Below are positions 51,723 to 60,492 of a stretch of DNA of 64,000 nt, piece after piece. Below the pieces are notes generated by a model that saw only the letters and a program-made list of their open reading frames with translations, ran no database searches and was not told the DNA's origin. Made by a program: the position numbers and the translations under genes. This DNA is from Sphingomonadales bacterium (GTDB lineage Bacteria > Pseudomonadota > Alphaproteobacteria > Sphingomonadales > Sphingomonadaceae): NCBI GenBank assembly GCA_016704425.1, contig JADJAC010000011.1:744001-808000 (forward strand), in the 5' to 3' direction. Each line of letters begins with the position of its first letter. Within the stretch, counting starts at the first letter, position 1.

Positions 51723-53472
51723 CCGGACACTGGCCTATGCCAAGGCGGTGGTCGCAGGCGAGATCGTCGCCGGGCCGCATGTGCGCAATGCCTGCCGGCG
51801 GCACATAGCAGACCTGAAGCGCAAGGACGGCATCTGGTTCGACCAGACGGCAGCCAACCACGCCTTCGCCTTTTTCGAGGAGGTGCTGAAGCTCTCTGAA
51901 GGCCAGTTTGAAGGTCAGCCGTTCCAGCTGCAGCCGAGCCAGGCGTTCATTGTGGGCTCGCTGTTCGGCTGGAAACGCAAGGATGGTCGTCGCCGGTTCC
52001 GCCGCGCCTACATCGAGCAGGGCAAAGGCAACGGCAAATCGCCAGTTGCGGGCGGTATTGGTATCTACGGGATGACCGCCTGCCAGGAGGCTGGCGCCCA
52101 GATTTATGCAGCGGCGGCCAAGAAGGAGCAGGCCAACATCCTGTTCCGGGATGCGGTGCGGATGGTTCGGCAGTCACCGGCTTTGGCACGGCGGCTGGAG
52201 TTCTCGGGCGGACCAGGGCGCGAGTTCAACATCGCGCACCTCGCTTCGGGCAGCTTTTTCCGCCCGGTCTCGCGCGATACCGGCAAGACCGGCTCAGGCC
52301 CTCGGCCCTATTTTGTGTTGGCGGACGAGGTTCACGAGCTTCCCGATCGCTCGATCATCGAGATGCTGGAGCGCGGCTTCAAGTTCCGCCGCGACCCGCT
52401 GCTGTTCATGATCACGAACTCGGGATCGGATCGCAATTCCGTCGCATGGGAGGAACACGAGCACGCCATCCGGGTGGCGGCGGGCAATCCCGATGCGGTA
52501 ACCGACCCGACGTTCCTGGGCCAGGTCATCGACGACACGACGTTCAGCTATGTCTGCGGGCTCGACGAGGGCGATAACCCGCTGACCGATCCCAGCTGCT
52601 GGATAAAGGCAAATCCGCTGCTGGGTGTCACGATCACCGAGCAATACCTCTCGGAAGTCGTGGCGCAGGCCAAGGCTATACCGGGCCAATTAAACGGGAT
52701 CCTGCGGCTGCACTTTTGCGTGTGGACCGACGCCGAGACAGCCTGGATGGCGCGGGCAACGCTCGAACCGCTGCTGGCGGAGTTCGAACCAAAACCCGGC
52801 CAGCCGGTCTGGCTCGGGCTCGACCTTAGCCAGAACCGCGACTTGACCGCTCTGGCTGCGATACAGCGTAATGGGGAGAAAGACGGCAAGCCCTGTTTTG
52901 ATGCCTGGGTCGAAGTTTGGACACCTGGCGATACGCTGTCGGCGCGGGTCTTGCGGGACAAGCAGCCCTACGATCTCTGGGTCGCAGATGGATTTCTGAA
53001 CGCGCCAGCAGGCGAGAACATCAGCTTTCGCCATGTGGCGCAGGCGCTAGCGGAAATGGCATCGGACTTCCGGGTCGAGGCAGTCGCTTACGACCGTTAC
53101 GCCTTCCGGCGGTTCGAGGAGGAGGTTGCCGAACTCGGGCTCGACCTCGACTTTGTCGAGCACCCGCAGGGCGGCACCAAGCGGGCCAAGCCTGCGGGCG
53201 AGATGAGCGAAGGCCTGTGGATGCCGGGCTCGCTCCGGCATCTGGAAGAACTGATCCTTGAGGGCCGCATCCGGCTCAAACGCAATCCGGTTCTCATTTC
53301 GGCAATGATGTCGGCGGTCACCGAGACCGACCGCTGGGATAACAAGTGGCTCTCCAAGCAGCGGGCCATCAACAAGATCGACGCAGCCGTCGCGCTGTGC
53401 ATGGCAGTGGGGGCAGCGATGGCAGGCGACACCTCCGGTTCCATCGATGACTGGCTGAAGAGCCTCGCATGA
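51652..53472 (+). CDS. Terminase large subunit
   Basis: A 606-residue protein from a GTG at 51652, overlapping the small subunit by about 70 bp. Walker A-like GKGNGKSPVAGG is near residue 126 and Walker B YFVLADEVHELP near 223. The nuclease Asp is in WLGLDLSQNRDL (near 388) and a late acidic site in NKIDAAVALCMA (near 576). It translocates DNA into capsids and cuts it; family close to HK97/P27 phages. Confidence 0.9.
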   Translation: MPGAGSRPSRQKKARTPPTASSPDRTLAYAKAVVAGEIVAGPHVRNACRRHIADLKRKDGIWFDQTAANHAFAFFEEVLKLSEGQFEGQPFQLQPSQAFIVGSLFGWKRKDGRRRFRRAYIEQGKGNGKSPVAGGIGIYGMTACQEAGAQIYAAAAKKEQANILFRDAVRMVRQSPALARRLEFSGGPGREFNIAHLASGSFFRPVSRDTGKTGSGPRPYFVLADEVHELPDRSIIEMLERGFKFRRDPLLFMITNSGSDRNSVAWEEHEHAIRVAAGNPDAVTDPTFLGQVIDDTTFSYVCGLDEGDNPLTDPSCWIKANPLLGVTITEQYLSEVVAQAKAIPGQLNGILRLHFCVWTDAETAWMARATLEPLLAEFEPKPGQPVWLGLDLSQNRDLTALAAIQRNGEKDGKPCFDAWVEVWTPGDTLSARVLRDKQPYDLWVADGFLNAPAGENISFRHVAQALAEMASDFRVEAVAYDRYAFRRFEEEVAELGLDLDFVEHPQGGTKRAKPAGEMSEGLWMPGSLRHLEELILEGRIRLKRNPVLISAMMSAVTETDRWDNKWLSKQRAINKIDAAVALCMAVGAAMAGDTSGSIDDWLKSLA

Positions 53473-54728
53473 ACCTAATTCAAAAAGCGATCGGCTACCT
53501 CGCGCGCTCGATCGGCCTCACGGATCCACGGCTGGTGCAGGCTGCAGGCGGCCGCACAACCACGACCGGTGAACTGGTCTCTACCAGCTCAGTGCTGGGG
53601 CTCGCCTCGGCCTGGGCCTGCGTCAATCTGCTGGCCGGCACGCTCGCCTCACTCCCGCTCATGGTCTACCGGACCAAAGGCGGCGCCCGGACGGTCGCAA
53701 CTGACCATCCACTCTACCGGATCCTGCACGACAGCCCGAATGCCGACCAGACCGCGGTCGACTTCTGGGAGTTCATCTGCGCCTCTATTGAACTGAACGG
53801 CAACGCCTATGCCGAGATCATCCGGGGCAGCAACGGCCGGGTCGTGGCGCTCAGCGTTCCGATCGCGCCCGAACTGATGACGGTGCGCCGTCTGCGCGAC
53901 GGCAGCCTCGAATATGAGTGGTCGGACAATGGGGTTCGCTCCATCGTCGGCCAGGACAACATGCTCCACATCCGGGGCTTTGGCGGCAACCCGCTAGGCG
54001 GTCTTTCCACCCTCAGCTTCGGCCGACAGACCTTCGGATTGGCGCAGGCCATCGAGCGGGCCTCGGGCGATACGTTCCGCAATGGCGTGCGGCCTTCGGG
54101 CCTGTTGAAGACCGCCGACAGCCTGACCCTCGATCAGCGCAAACAGGCCGAGGAACTGCTGCAGGAGAAGTTTGCGGGCGCGATCAATGCCGGGCGGCCG
54201 ATGCTGCTCGACCGGGGCATGGACTGGGTCCAGCTCTCGATCAGCCCGGAAGACGCGCAGATGCTGCAGAGCCGGGCATTCTCGGTCGAGGAGGTTTGCC
54301 GCTTCTTTGGTGTGCCGCCGTTCATGGTCGGCCATACCGAAAAGACCACCAGCTGGGGCACCGGGCTCGAACAGCAGACGCTGGGGTTCCAGAAGTTCAC
54401 GCTGCGCAGGCGTTTGAAGCGGATCGAACAGGCGCTTGCCAAGCAGCTCCTCTCCCCGGCCGACCGTCAGGCGGGTCTGGTCATTGAATTCAACCTCGAA
54501 GGCCTGCTGCGCGGCGACAGCGGTGCGCGCGCGTCCTTCTACCAGCAGATGCTGAGCAATGGCGTGATGACCATCAACGAGGTCCGCGCCCTTGAAAACC
54601 TGCCGCCGGTCGAAGGCGGCGATGTTCCTCGCATGCAAATGCAAAACGTACCCATCACGCAGGCCGGTGCCCATGCCGGAATCCTGCCGCCAACCGGAGC
54701 GATTGCCCCATCGGAGCCCCCTAAATGA
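53469..54728 (+). CDS. Portal protein (HK97 family)
   Basis: A 419-residue protein overlapping the terminase by 4 bp. The sequence has the HK97-type order: ASAWACVNLLAGTLASLPLMVYRTKGG, HPLYRILHDSPN, ELNGNAYAEIIRG, and GVPPFMVGHTEKTTSWGTGLEQQ near 285. It forms the dodecameric ring at the capsid vertex through which DNA enters. Confidence 0.9.
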   Translation: MNLIQKAIGYLARSIGLTDPRLVQAAGGRTTTTGELVSTSSVLGLASAWACVNLLAGTLASLPLMVYRTKGGARTVATDHPLYRILHDSPNADQTAVDFWEFICASIELNGNAYAEIIRGSNGRVVALSVPIAPELMTVRRLRDGSLEYEWSDNGVRSIVGQDNMLHIRGFGGNPLGGLSTLSFGRQTFGLAQAIERASGDTFRNGVRPSGLLKTADSLTLDQRKQAEELLQEKFAGAINAGRPMLLDRGMDWVQLSISPEDAQMLQSRAFSVEEVCRFFGVPPFMVGHTEKTTSWGTGLEQQTLGFQKFTLRRRLKRIEQALAKQLLSPADRQAGLVIEFNLEGLLRGDSGARASFYQQMLSNGVMTINEVRALENLPPVEGGDVPRMQMQNVPITQAGAHAGILPPTGAIAPSEPPK

Positions 54729-55384
54729 AACATCTCACCCTGACCCTCAAATCCAGTGACCTGCAGGACACCGGGCAGTTCGAGGGCTACGCCTCGACCT
54801 TTGGCAATGTCGACCAGGGCGGCGATCTCATCGAACCGGGCGCTTTCCGGGAGAGCGTCGCCAAGGCCCGCGCCGAAGGCTGGGGCATCCCGATGCTCTG
54901 GCAGCACGACCAGCGCGAGCCCATCGGCGTCTGGCGCGACATCTTCGAGGATGACCGCGGCCTGTTCGTGCGCGGCCAGCTGATCCTCGACGGCGATCCG
55001 GTCGCCCAGCGTGCCTATGGCAAGCTGAAGTACGGGGCGCTTGGCGGTCTGTCGATCGGCTACACCATCCCCAAGGGCGGTGCCGCTCCAGATCCCTACA
55101 AGGCCGGCGTCCTGCGCCTCAAGAAGATTGAACTTCGCGAAATCAGCCTCGTCACCATGCCCATGAATACCGAGGCCAAGGTGACGGCGGTCAAGACCGT
55201 GACGGACGGGCAGATCCTGCCGTCGCTCCCCGATTTTGAGAATTTCCTGCGCGAGGCAGGGTTCTCGAAAAGCCAGGCCACCGCAATCGCGGGCAAAGGC
55301 CTTAAGTCACTGCTCCGGAGTGAGTCCGGCAGTGAGACCACCACCGACTTCCTGTCGGCACTCGCCGCGCAAATCCGCGGCTGA
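54725..55384 (+). CDS. Prohead protease (HK97 family)
   Basis: A 219-residue protein overlapping the portal by 4 bp. FEGYASTFGNVDQGGDLIEPGAF starts the fold; catalytic His is in MLWQHDQREPIG (near 60) and Ser in GGLSIGY (near 108). It cleaves the capsid scaffold domain after assembly. Length and motifs are normal for peptidase family U35/S78. Confidence 0.9.
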   Translation: MKHLTLTLKSSDLQDTGQFEGYASTFGNVDQGGDLIEPGAFRESVAKARAEGWGIPMLWQHDQREPIGVWRDIFEDDRGLFVRGQLILDGDPVAQRAYGKLKYGALGGLSIGYTIPKGGAAPDPYKAGVLRLKKIELREISLVTMPMNTEAKVTAVKTVTDGQILPSLPDFENFLREAGFSKSQATAIAGKGLKSLLRSESGSETTTDFLSALAAQIRG

Positions 55385-55407
55385 ACCTCACTCCACGGAG
55401 CTACCCC

Positions 55408-56673
55408 ATGACTGACACCAAGAGCGCCGAGCAGCTTGCCGGCGAAGTGAAAGCTGCGTTCGACGCGCAGCAGCAGGCCGTAAAAAAGGACTTCGATACC
55501 CGCCATGACGAGGTCAAGGCGCTCGCCGAGGAAGCACTTGGCAAGGCCGCCAAGGGCGAAGAACTTTCTGCCTCAACCAAGCAGCTAGCCGATGAAGCGC
55601 TGACCGCGCTCAATGAAGCCAAGGCCCGCCTCGATGAGGTCGAGCAGAAGCTGGCCCGCAAGAAGCAGGACGACGAACGCATCGAAGCCCGCACGCTCGG
55701 CGAACGGGTCGTGACCAACGAGGCGATCCAGCCGTTCCTCAACAGCAAGACCGCACGCGGCCGTGCCAGTGTCGAGGTGAAGTCGATCATTTCGTCGATG
55801 ACCAGCGATGCCAATGGCTCGGCAGGTGACCTGATCGTGCCGGATCGCCAGCCTGGCATTGTGACGCCGGGGCAGCGCCGTCTGACCGTGCGCGACCTGC
55901 TCACTCCCGGCCGCACCAACAGCAACGCCGTCCAGTACGTCAAGGAAACCGGCTTCACCAATGCGGCCGCGACCGTTTCTGAAACGGCAGGCGCGACCAA
56001 GCCGCAGTCGGACATCAAGTTCGATGTCGTCACCAGCAGTGTCACCACCATTGCCCACTGGGTGCTGGCGACCCGCCAGATCCTCGACGACGTGCCGATG
56101 CTGCAATCCTACATCGACGGACGCCTGACCTATGGCTTGGCGCTGGTCGAGGAAAACCAGCTGCTCAATGGCGGCGGTACGGGCACTGACCTGCATGGTA
56201 TCTACACCCAGGCCACGGCCTTCTCGTCGCCGATCTCGCTGCCGGCCCCGGTGACCCGGATCGACGTGCTGCGTCTTGCGATGCTCCAGTCCGCGCTGTC
56301 CGAACTTCTCGCGACGGGTGCGGTTTTGCACCCGGCTGACTGGGCGGGCATTGAACTGCTCAAGGATACGAGCGGCGCCTATATCATCGGCAATCCGCAG
56401 GGCACGCTGTCACCGACGCTGTGGGGGCTGCCGGTGGTCGCGACCCAGTCGATGGCATCTGGCAAGTTCCTCGCGGGCGCCTTCCAGCTGGGCGCGCAGA
56501 TCTTCGACCGCATGGACGCTGTGGTCGAAATCTCGACCGAGGACGACCAGAACTTCCGCAAGAACCTCGTGACGGTGCTGGCTGAAGAGCGTCTCGCGCT
56601 CGCGGTCTACCGGCCCGAAGCGTTCGTGAAGGGTGATTTCGCGGCCGCTGCCACCGCTGCGACCGCAGCCTGA
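55408..56673 (+). CDS. Major capsid protein (HK97 fold)
   Basis: A 421-residue protein. Residues 1-110 are a charged coiled-coil delta domain (EVKAAFDAQQQAVKKDFDTRHDEVKA...) that is removed by the protease. Residues from about 115 contain the HK97 fold with the N-arm and the E-loop region (GDLIVPDRQPGIVTPGQRRLTVRDLLTPG) and the P-domain (ILDDVPMLQSYIDGRLTYGLALVEE). A terminator follows immediately. Confidence 0.92.
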   Translation: MTDTKSAEQLAGEVKAAFDAQQQAVKKDFDTRHDEVKALAEEALGKAAKGEELSASTKQLADEALTALNEAKARLDEVEQKLARKKQDDERIEARTLGERVVTNEAIQPFLNSKTARGRASVEVKSIISSMTSDANGSAGDLIVPDRQPGIVTPGQRRLTVRDLLTPGRTNSNAVQYVKETGFTNAAATVSETAGATKPQSDIKFDVVTSSVTTIAHWVLATRQILDDVPMLQSYIDGRLTYGLALVEENQLLNGGGTGTDLHGIYTQATAFSSPISLPAPVTRIDVLRLAMLQSALSELLATGAVLHPADWAGIELLKDTSGAYIIGNPQGTLSPTLWGLPVVATQSMASGKFLAGAFQLGAQIFDRMDAVVEISTEDDQNFRKNLVTVLAEERLALAVYRPEAFVKGDFAAAATAATAA

Positions 56674-56681
56674 TTTTGATC

Positions 56682-56706
56682 GGGGCCGGATAAAACCGGC
56701 CCCTTT
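56682..56706 (+). terminator. Terminator after the capsid gene
   Basis: Perfect 8-bp arms GGGGCCGG and CCGGCCCC (56682-56689 and 56696-56703) around ATAAAA, followed by TTT. It probably lowers expression of the following connector genes relative to capsid. Confidence 0.7.
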
Positions 56707-56724
56707 CATTGCCGGAGAGAGACG

Positions 56725-56931
56725 ATGATCCTCAAAGCCCTCGACACCATCCATATCAGTTCTGTCAGTCCCAATAATCTGCTCACCGGACAGACCTTCG
56801 AGCTCGACGACCACTTCGCCAGATTGCTAATTGAGCGCGGCTTGGCAGCAGAGGTCACCGGAATTGGCGTGGCCGATGAACCCATCAGTCGCAAGGTTGC
56901 CGGCGCCAACACCCGCACCAAGGCAGGCTGA
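56725..56931 (+). CDS. Hypothetical head-region protein, 68 aa
   Basis: Preceded by GGAGAGAGACG. A small protein (ILKALDTIHISSVSPNNLLTG, FARLLIERGLAAEV) sharing its stop with the next start. Its position between capsid and connector suggests a head-completion accessory; no family is recognised. Confidence 0.55.
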   Translation: MILKALDTIHISSVSPNNLLTGQTFELDDHFARLLIERGLAAEVTGIGVADEPISRKVAGANTRTKAG

Positions 56932-57473
56932 TGTCCGAGATCGTCACGCTCGAGCCGCCACAGGACCGGGCCGTGACGCTCGAGGAAGCGCGGCAGCAAC
57001 TGCGCCTGGATGCCCATGACGAGGATCTGCTTCTCGGTGCCAAGCTGGATGCAGCGCAGGCCGAACTCGAACTGCAGACCGGGCTCAAGCTGGTCCCGCA
57101 GACCCTTGAGTTGCAGCTGGAAGGCTGGGAGCCCGAACTCACCGTGCCAGTCCGTCCCTGCATGGTAGCCGAGATCCGCTACACTGCCCTGGGCGGTTCA
57201 ACGGTGCCCCTCCCAGAGACGGACTATGTCGTCCGCCGACGGCACGGGTTCACCCGCATCCGCCCGGCATCCGGGAAATCTTGGCCCGAGCTGGGTGAAG
57301 ACGGCCTGATCCAGATCACACTGTCGGCCGGATTTGATGAGAACGACCCTGATCTGGCGATCGCCCGCGCTGCAATCCTGGTCAAAACCGCATCCCTGTT
57401 CGAAAACCGCGAAGGCGCAGCCTGTCTCGCCTTCGACACGCTGGTGGGTCAGCTCCAATGTCGCTGGATCTAG
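56931..57473 (+). CDS. Head-tail connector protein (gp6-like)
   Basis: A 180-residue protein beginning PQDRAVTLEEARQQLRLDAHDEDLLLGAKLDAAQAELE, the hallmark of gp6-like connector adaptors, followed by beta strands (YTALGGSTVPLPETDYVVRRR). It joins the portal ring to the closure protein. Overlaps the next gene by 16 bp. Confidence 0.85.
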   Translation: MSEIVTLEPPQDRAVTLEEARQQLRLDAHDEDLLLGAKLDAAQAELELQTGLKLVPQTLELQLEGWEPELTVPVRPCMVAEIRYTALGGSTVPLPETDYVVRRRHGFTRIRPASGKSWPELGEDGLIQITLSAGFDENDPDLAIARAAILVKTASLFENREGAACLAFDTLVGQLQCRWI

Positions 57474-57811
57474 CTTCCAGGCTCGACACAAGGATCCGGA
57501 TTGAGCGCAAGGTCGTCACCCACGACCCGCAATACGGCACCGAACAGGTCACTTGGACCGAGTTCGCCTGCGTCTGGGCCGATGTGAAGGACATTCTCCC
57601 GTCCAAGGCCGAGCGCCTGGCCGACAGCATCCAGATCGGTCGCCGTCCTGTCCGGATCCACATTCGGCATCTGCCTGGCCTCTCCGCAGATATGCGGGTC
57701 ATCATCGATGCACGCGTCCACCAGATCATTTCCGGCCCGGCAACGCTGGGGCGGCGGGAGGCCATGGAAATCATGGTCGAGGAACATTCGAGCGAAGGAG
57801 CAGCACCATGA
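57458..57811 (+). CDS. Head closure protein
   Basis: A 117-residue protein with the head-tail joining pattern LDTRIRIERKV, EFACVWADVKDILPSKAERLADS, RIHIRHLPGLSADMRVIIDARVHQI. Such SPP1 gp16-like proteins close the connector after packaging. Overlaps both neighbours. Confidence 0.85.
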   Translation: MSLDLASRLDTRIRIERKVVTHDPQYGTEQVTWTEFACVWADVKDILPSKAERLADSIQIGRRPVRIHIRHLPGLSADMRVIIDARVHQIISGPATLGRREAMEIMVEEHSSEGAAP

Positions 57812-58371
57812 CGATCCGGCTCAAGGGCGGCCCTGAATTGCTGCGTCTGCTCGATGAACTGCCCAAGAACCTGGAGCGCAACGTGATCCGCGGCGGATTG
57901 CGGGCCGGCGCCAAAGTCATCCAACAGCAGGCCAAGGCCAATGTACCGGTGAAGACCGGGCAATTGAAGCGCGCAATCGGGATCGGCACCCGGACCGAGG
58001 GCGCCAAGCTCTCGTCCTATGTCAAACTGCGGGGCAAAGGCTCCTATCTTGGCCTTTTCATCGAATATGGCGTCGCACCTCACCTCATCTCGGTTTCAGA
58101 GGCAGACAAGCCGGTGCGTGAGACCAGGCGCGGCCCGCGCAAAGTCGGTATCGGCACAATCAACAAGATGGTGAAGCGCGGAAGCCTCAAGATCGGCGAG
58201 AACTTCGTCGGCCCCGTCGTCATGCACCCGGGTCACGCCGCAAAACCCTTCCTGCGCCCAGCGCTTGACCAGAAAGCCGAGGAAGCGGTGAACGCCATGG
58301 GTGCCTACATCGCCCACCGCGTTCAGATCGGGAACCTGAAGGCCCCGACCCTCGAGGTCGATGACGAATGA
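57808..58371 (+). CDS. HK97 gp10-family tail protein
   Basis: A 187-residue protein from the ATG at 57808. The pattern GPELLRLLDELPKNLERNVIRGGLRAGAKVIQQQAKANVPVKTGQLKRAI, then FIEYGVAPH and HPGHAAKPFLRPALDQ, matches the HK97 gp10 family (tail completion or connector). Overlaps its neighbours by 4 bp. Confidence 0.88.
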   Translation: MTIRLKGGPELLRLLDELPKNLERNVIRGGLRAGAKVIQQQAKANVPVKTGQLKRAIGIGTRTEGAKLSSYVKLRGKGSYLGLFIEYGVAPHLISVSEADKPVRETRRGPRKVGIGTINKMVKRGSLKIGENFVGPVVMHPGHAAKPFLRPALDQKAEEAVNAMGAYIAHRVQIGNLKAPTLEVDDE

Positions 58372-58772
58372 ACGGGGTTATTGCGGTCCGCTCGCTCCTG
58401 GTGGCTGACGCCAGGGTAACGGCGCTTGCTCCTGTCGCACGGATAGTCGCTGGAATGCTGCCCCAGGGCACGGACTTACCGGCGATATCGCTGATGTCGG
58501 TCAGCAGTGTCGACCGCAATGTCCCGGCTCCGGGTGCGAAACGCCGCGTCACCGAACGCGTGCAGGTGACCGTGTTGGCGCGGGCCTACCCTGAGGCGAA
58601 AGCCATTCTCGCGGCTGTCCGCAAGGCGGCGGCCGATCGAATGCCCGCAATCGACGGGCTCACCGACGTGACAGTCCACACTGATTCCGCCGGACCAGAC
58701 TTCCTCGACGAGGAGACCGGCATCCACATGCAGACGCAGGATTTCCGCGTCTCATTCAACGAGGCGCGCTGA
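58368..58772 (+). CDS. DUF3168 tail completion protein
   Basis: A 134-residue protein with the DUF3168 order (VIAVRSLLVADARVTAL, then LPAISLMSVSSV, TERVQVTVLARAYPEAKAIL, GIHMQTQDFRVSF). It is expected at the tail-head junction. The genes before and after support the assignment. Confidence 0.85.
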   Translation: MNGVIAVRSLLVADARVTALAPVARIVAGMLPQGTDLPAISLMSVSSVDRNVPAPGAKRRVTERVQVTVLARAYPEAKAILAAVRKAAADRMPAIDGLTDVTVHTDSAGPDFLDEETGIHMQTQDFRVSFNEAR

Positions 58773-58801
58773 GGCCTCACCTTCAATAAGGAACCACTGC
58801 C

Positions 58802-59263
58802 ATGACCGTTCGGACTTCCGCCGGCACCACCTTGAAGGTGTCGGCCTCTACCCCTGCGACCTTCGATGCCACCGGCTACAATGCGCTGACCATGACCGTG
58901 GTCGGCGAAGTGTCCGACCTCGGCGAGTTCGGCCGCGAGTTCAATCTCGTGACCTTCAATCCCGTAGGCAGCCGCGGCGTCGTCAAGAAGAAGGGCAGCT
59001 TCAACCAGGGTACGATGCAGATCCAACTCGGCCTCGACACAGATGATGCCGGCCAGATCCTGCTCAAATCCGCCTCGCTCTCGGACGCTGATCACAGCTT
59101 CCTCGTCACCACCCAGAACGGCGACAAGTACTACTTCCAGGCGCAGGTCATGAGCTTCAAGGTCAATGTCGGTTCGGTCGATCAGATCACCACCGCCACC
59201 GTCACCCTCGAACTCACAACCAATTCCGCCGGTGTGGGCATCGTGGAGGTGCTGGCGCCCTAA
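58802..59263 (+). CDS. Major tail tube protein
   Basis: A 153-residue protein after GGAACCACTGCC. A beta-rich protein with the tail-tube order (VRTSAGTTLKVSASTPATFDATG, VGEVSDLGEFGREF, FNQGTMQIQLGLDTDDAGQILL, DKYYFQAQVMSFKVNVGSVDQITTATVTLELTT). It forms the tail tube rings. It is separated from the chaperone gene by an antisense gene. Confidence 0.85.
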   Translation: MTVRTSAGTTLKVSASTPATFDATGYNALTMTVVGEVSDLGEFGREFNLVTFNPVGSRGVVKKKGSFNQGTMQIQLGLDTDDAGQILLKSASLSDADHSFLVTTQNGDKYYFQAQVMSFKVNVGSVDQITTATVTLELTTNSAGVGIVEVLAP

Positions 59264-59295
59264 TGATTATGCGGAAAATAAAGGGTAACCGGACT

Positions 59296-59565
59296 TCAAT
59301 CCTCAAACCAAATTTTCTGGCAGTAAAACTCGGCGCAGTTGTCCAAATAGATGAAGGCTGGGCAGTCTGCTCCGTTGAATGACCAATGGTCTTGGACCAG
59401 ACCCTCCTCGTCGTACATGAAACCCTGTCCGTCGAGGCTAATCTCTTCGCCTGACTTGACCCGGGAAAGCGTCACCTCGTCGACTTCGACTGAGTGAACA
59501 TCATATCCGTAATCTGCATAAATCTTTGGCATTGAACGGATCTTTCTAGGCTCAGATTTGGCCAT
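59296..59565 (-). CDS. Acidic antisense small protein (moron candidate)
   Basis: An 89-residue protein from the ATG at 59565 (AAAACAG upstream), opposite to its neighbours and lying between the tail tube and chaperone genes. It is acidic (many Asp/Glu), with strands such as DVHSVEVDEVTLSRVKSG and CPAFIYLDNCAEFYCQKIW. GC content drops compared with the late genes around it. An independent, reversed, small acidic gene in a structural operon is typical of a moron; anti-defence or superinfection-exclusion proteins are often of this kind. No family is recognised. Confidence 0.6.
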   Translation of the reverse strand: MAKSEPRKIRSMPKIYADYGYDVHSVEVDEVTLSRVKSGEEISLDGQGFMYDEEGLVQDHWSFNGADCPAFIYLDNCAEFYCQKIWFED

Positions 59566-59620
59566 CTGTTTTCCCAAGCACCCATATTGCCCGAAAAATT
59601 CATCATCAAGGAGAACAATC

Positions 59621-60037
59621 TTGTTCGATATCACTAAGCTTGCCGCCAACGAGACTTCGACTGTCGAGCTCGTCGGCGGCGATGACGCCCCGCTCTATGA
59701 CGACAAGGGCAAGCGGCTAACGATCACGGTCTATGGTCCCGGTACCAAGGTCTATCAGCGTGCGCAGCAGCGTCAGCAGAACCAGCTGATGGACAAGATC
59801 AAGAAGCGCGGGAAGATGGACCAGACCGCCGAGGAAAAGCTTGCCGAACAGGCTGATTTTCTGGCTGCCTGCACCGTCAGCTTCAACGGCTTCACCTATC
59901 CGCCTGCCGACGGCCTCGAAGGACAGGAACTGTTTCGCAAGGCCTATGCCGATCCCTCGATCGGCTTCATCGCCACGCAGGTCGCCGCTCACATCAATGA
60001 CTGGGCAAATTTTACGAAGAGCTCGGCCGAGAGCTGA
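59621..60037 (+). CDS. Tail assembly chaperone gpG-like
   Basis: A 138-residue protein from a TTG at 59621 with AAGGAG 7 bases upstream. Its position between tail tube and tape measure is that of lambda gpG. The C-terminal part (GLEGQELFRKAYADPSIGFIATQVAAHINDW) is helical. A slippery AAATTTT near the 3' end (60007-60013) lets some ribosomes shift by -1 and make the gpGT fusion. The unshifted product ends at 60037. Confidence 0.8.
   Translation: MFDITKLAANETSTVELVGGDDAPLYDDKGKRLTITVYGPGTKVYQRAQQRQQNQLMDKIKKRGKMDQTAEEKLAEQADFLAACTVSFNGFTYPPADGLEGQELFRKAYADPSIGFIATQVAAHINDWANFTKSSAES
60007..60013 (+). promoter_or_regulatory. Programmed -1 ribosomal frameshift site
   Basis: A AAT TTT in the gpG frame is a canonical X XXY YYZ heptamer. 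Slipping back one base joins the Phe of gpG to the Tyr codon at 60013 of the overlapping frame, which is open to 60492. This is the gpG/gpGT arrangement conserved in long-tailed phages. Confidence 0.85.
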
Positions 60038-60492
60038 GCCTTTACGCCCGGCAGCTGGCTTGGCTCGGCACAGCGCCCAAGCCGCGCACCGGGAAAACGC
60101 CAAAGCCTGAACCCGAGAGCGAACCGCTGACCCGGCTGCAGCGAATGGCCATCGACGACCTTGCCCCCGACTTCCCACCAATCCGCACCCCCTGGGTGAT
60201 CGACTGGTTGATGGAAGTCGGCCCCACCGATCCAGGCGCGATGGGCGCTGTTCCTATATCCTGGGTCACGATAGGCCAGTGGCAGCACTGCATGGGGCTT
60301 GACCTGCCGCCCTGGCTGGCCCGGCTGCTGCGGCGGCTCTCTGTCGAGTTCGTTGCTGAGACCGTGAAGGCCCGCGAGCCTGATTGCCCGCCACCATGGA
60401 CCGCCACATCCGTTCTCAACCGTGATGAAGTCTCCCGGAAAGTGTCCAACGCCTTCCGGGCGCTGATGATGTCGAAGGAGCCCAGCACGTGA
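60013..60492 (+). CDS. Tail assembly chaperone gpT part, made by -1 frameshift
   Basis: A frame of 159 codons (YEELGRELSLYARQLAWLGTAPKPRTG ... ) that has no ribosome site of its own and is reached by the -1 shift, giving a gpGT fusion of about 290 residues. The second half (TPWVIDWLMEVGPTDPGAMGAVPISW, QHCMGLDLPPWLARLLRRLS) is helical. The T part recruits tail tube subunits onto the tape measure, which G keeps soluble. Its stop overlaps the tape measure start (GTGA). Confidence 0.8.
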   Translation, partial: YEELGRELSLYARQLAWLGTAPKPRTGKTPKPEPESEPLTRLQRMAIDDLAPDFPPIRTPWVIDWLMEVGPTDPGAMGAVPISWVTIGQWQHCMGLDLPPWLARLLRRLSVEFVAETVKAREPDCPPPWTATSVLNRDEVSRKVSNAFRALMMSKEPST

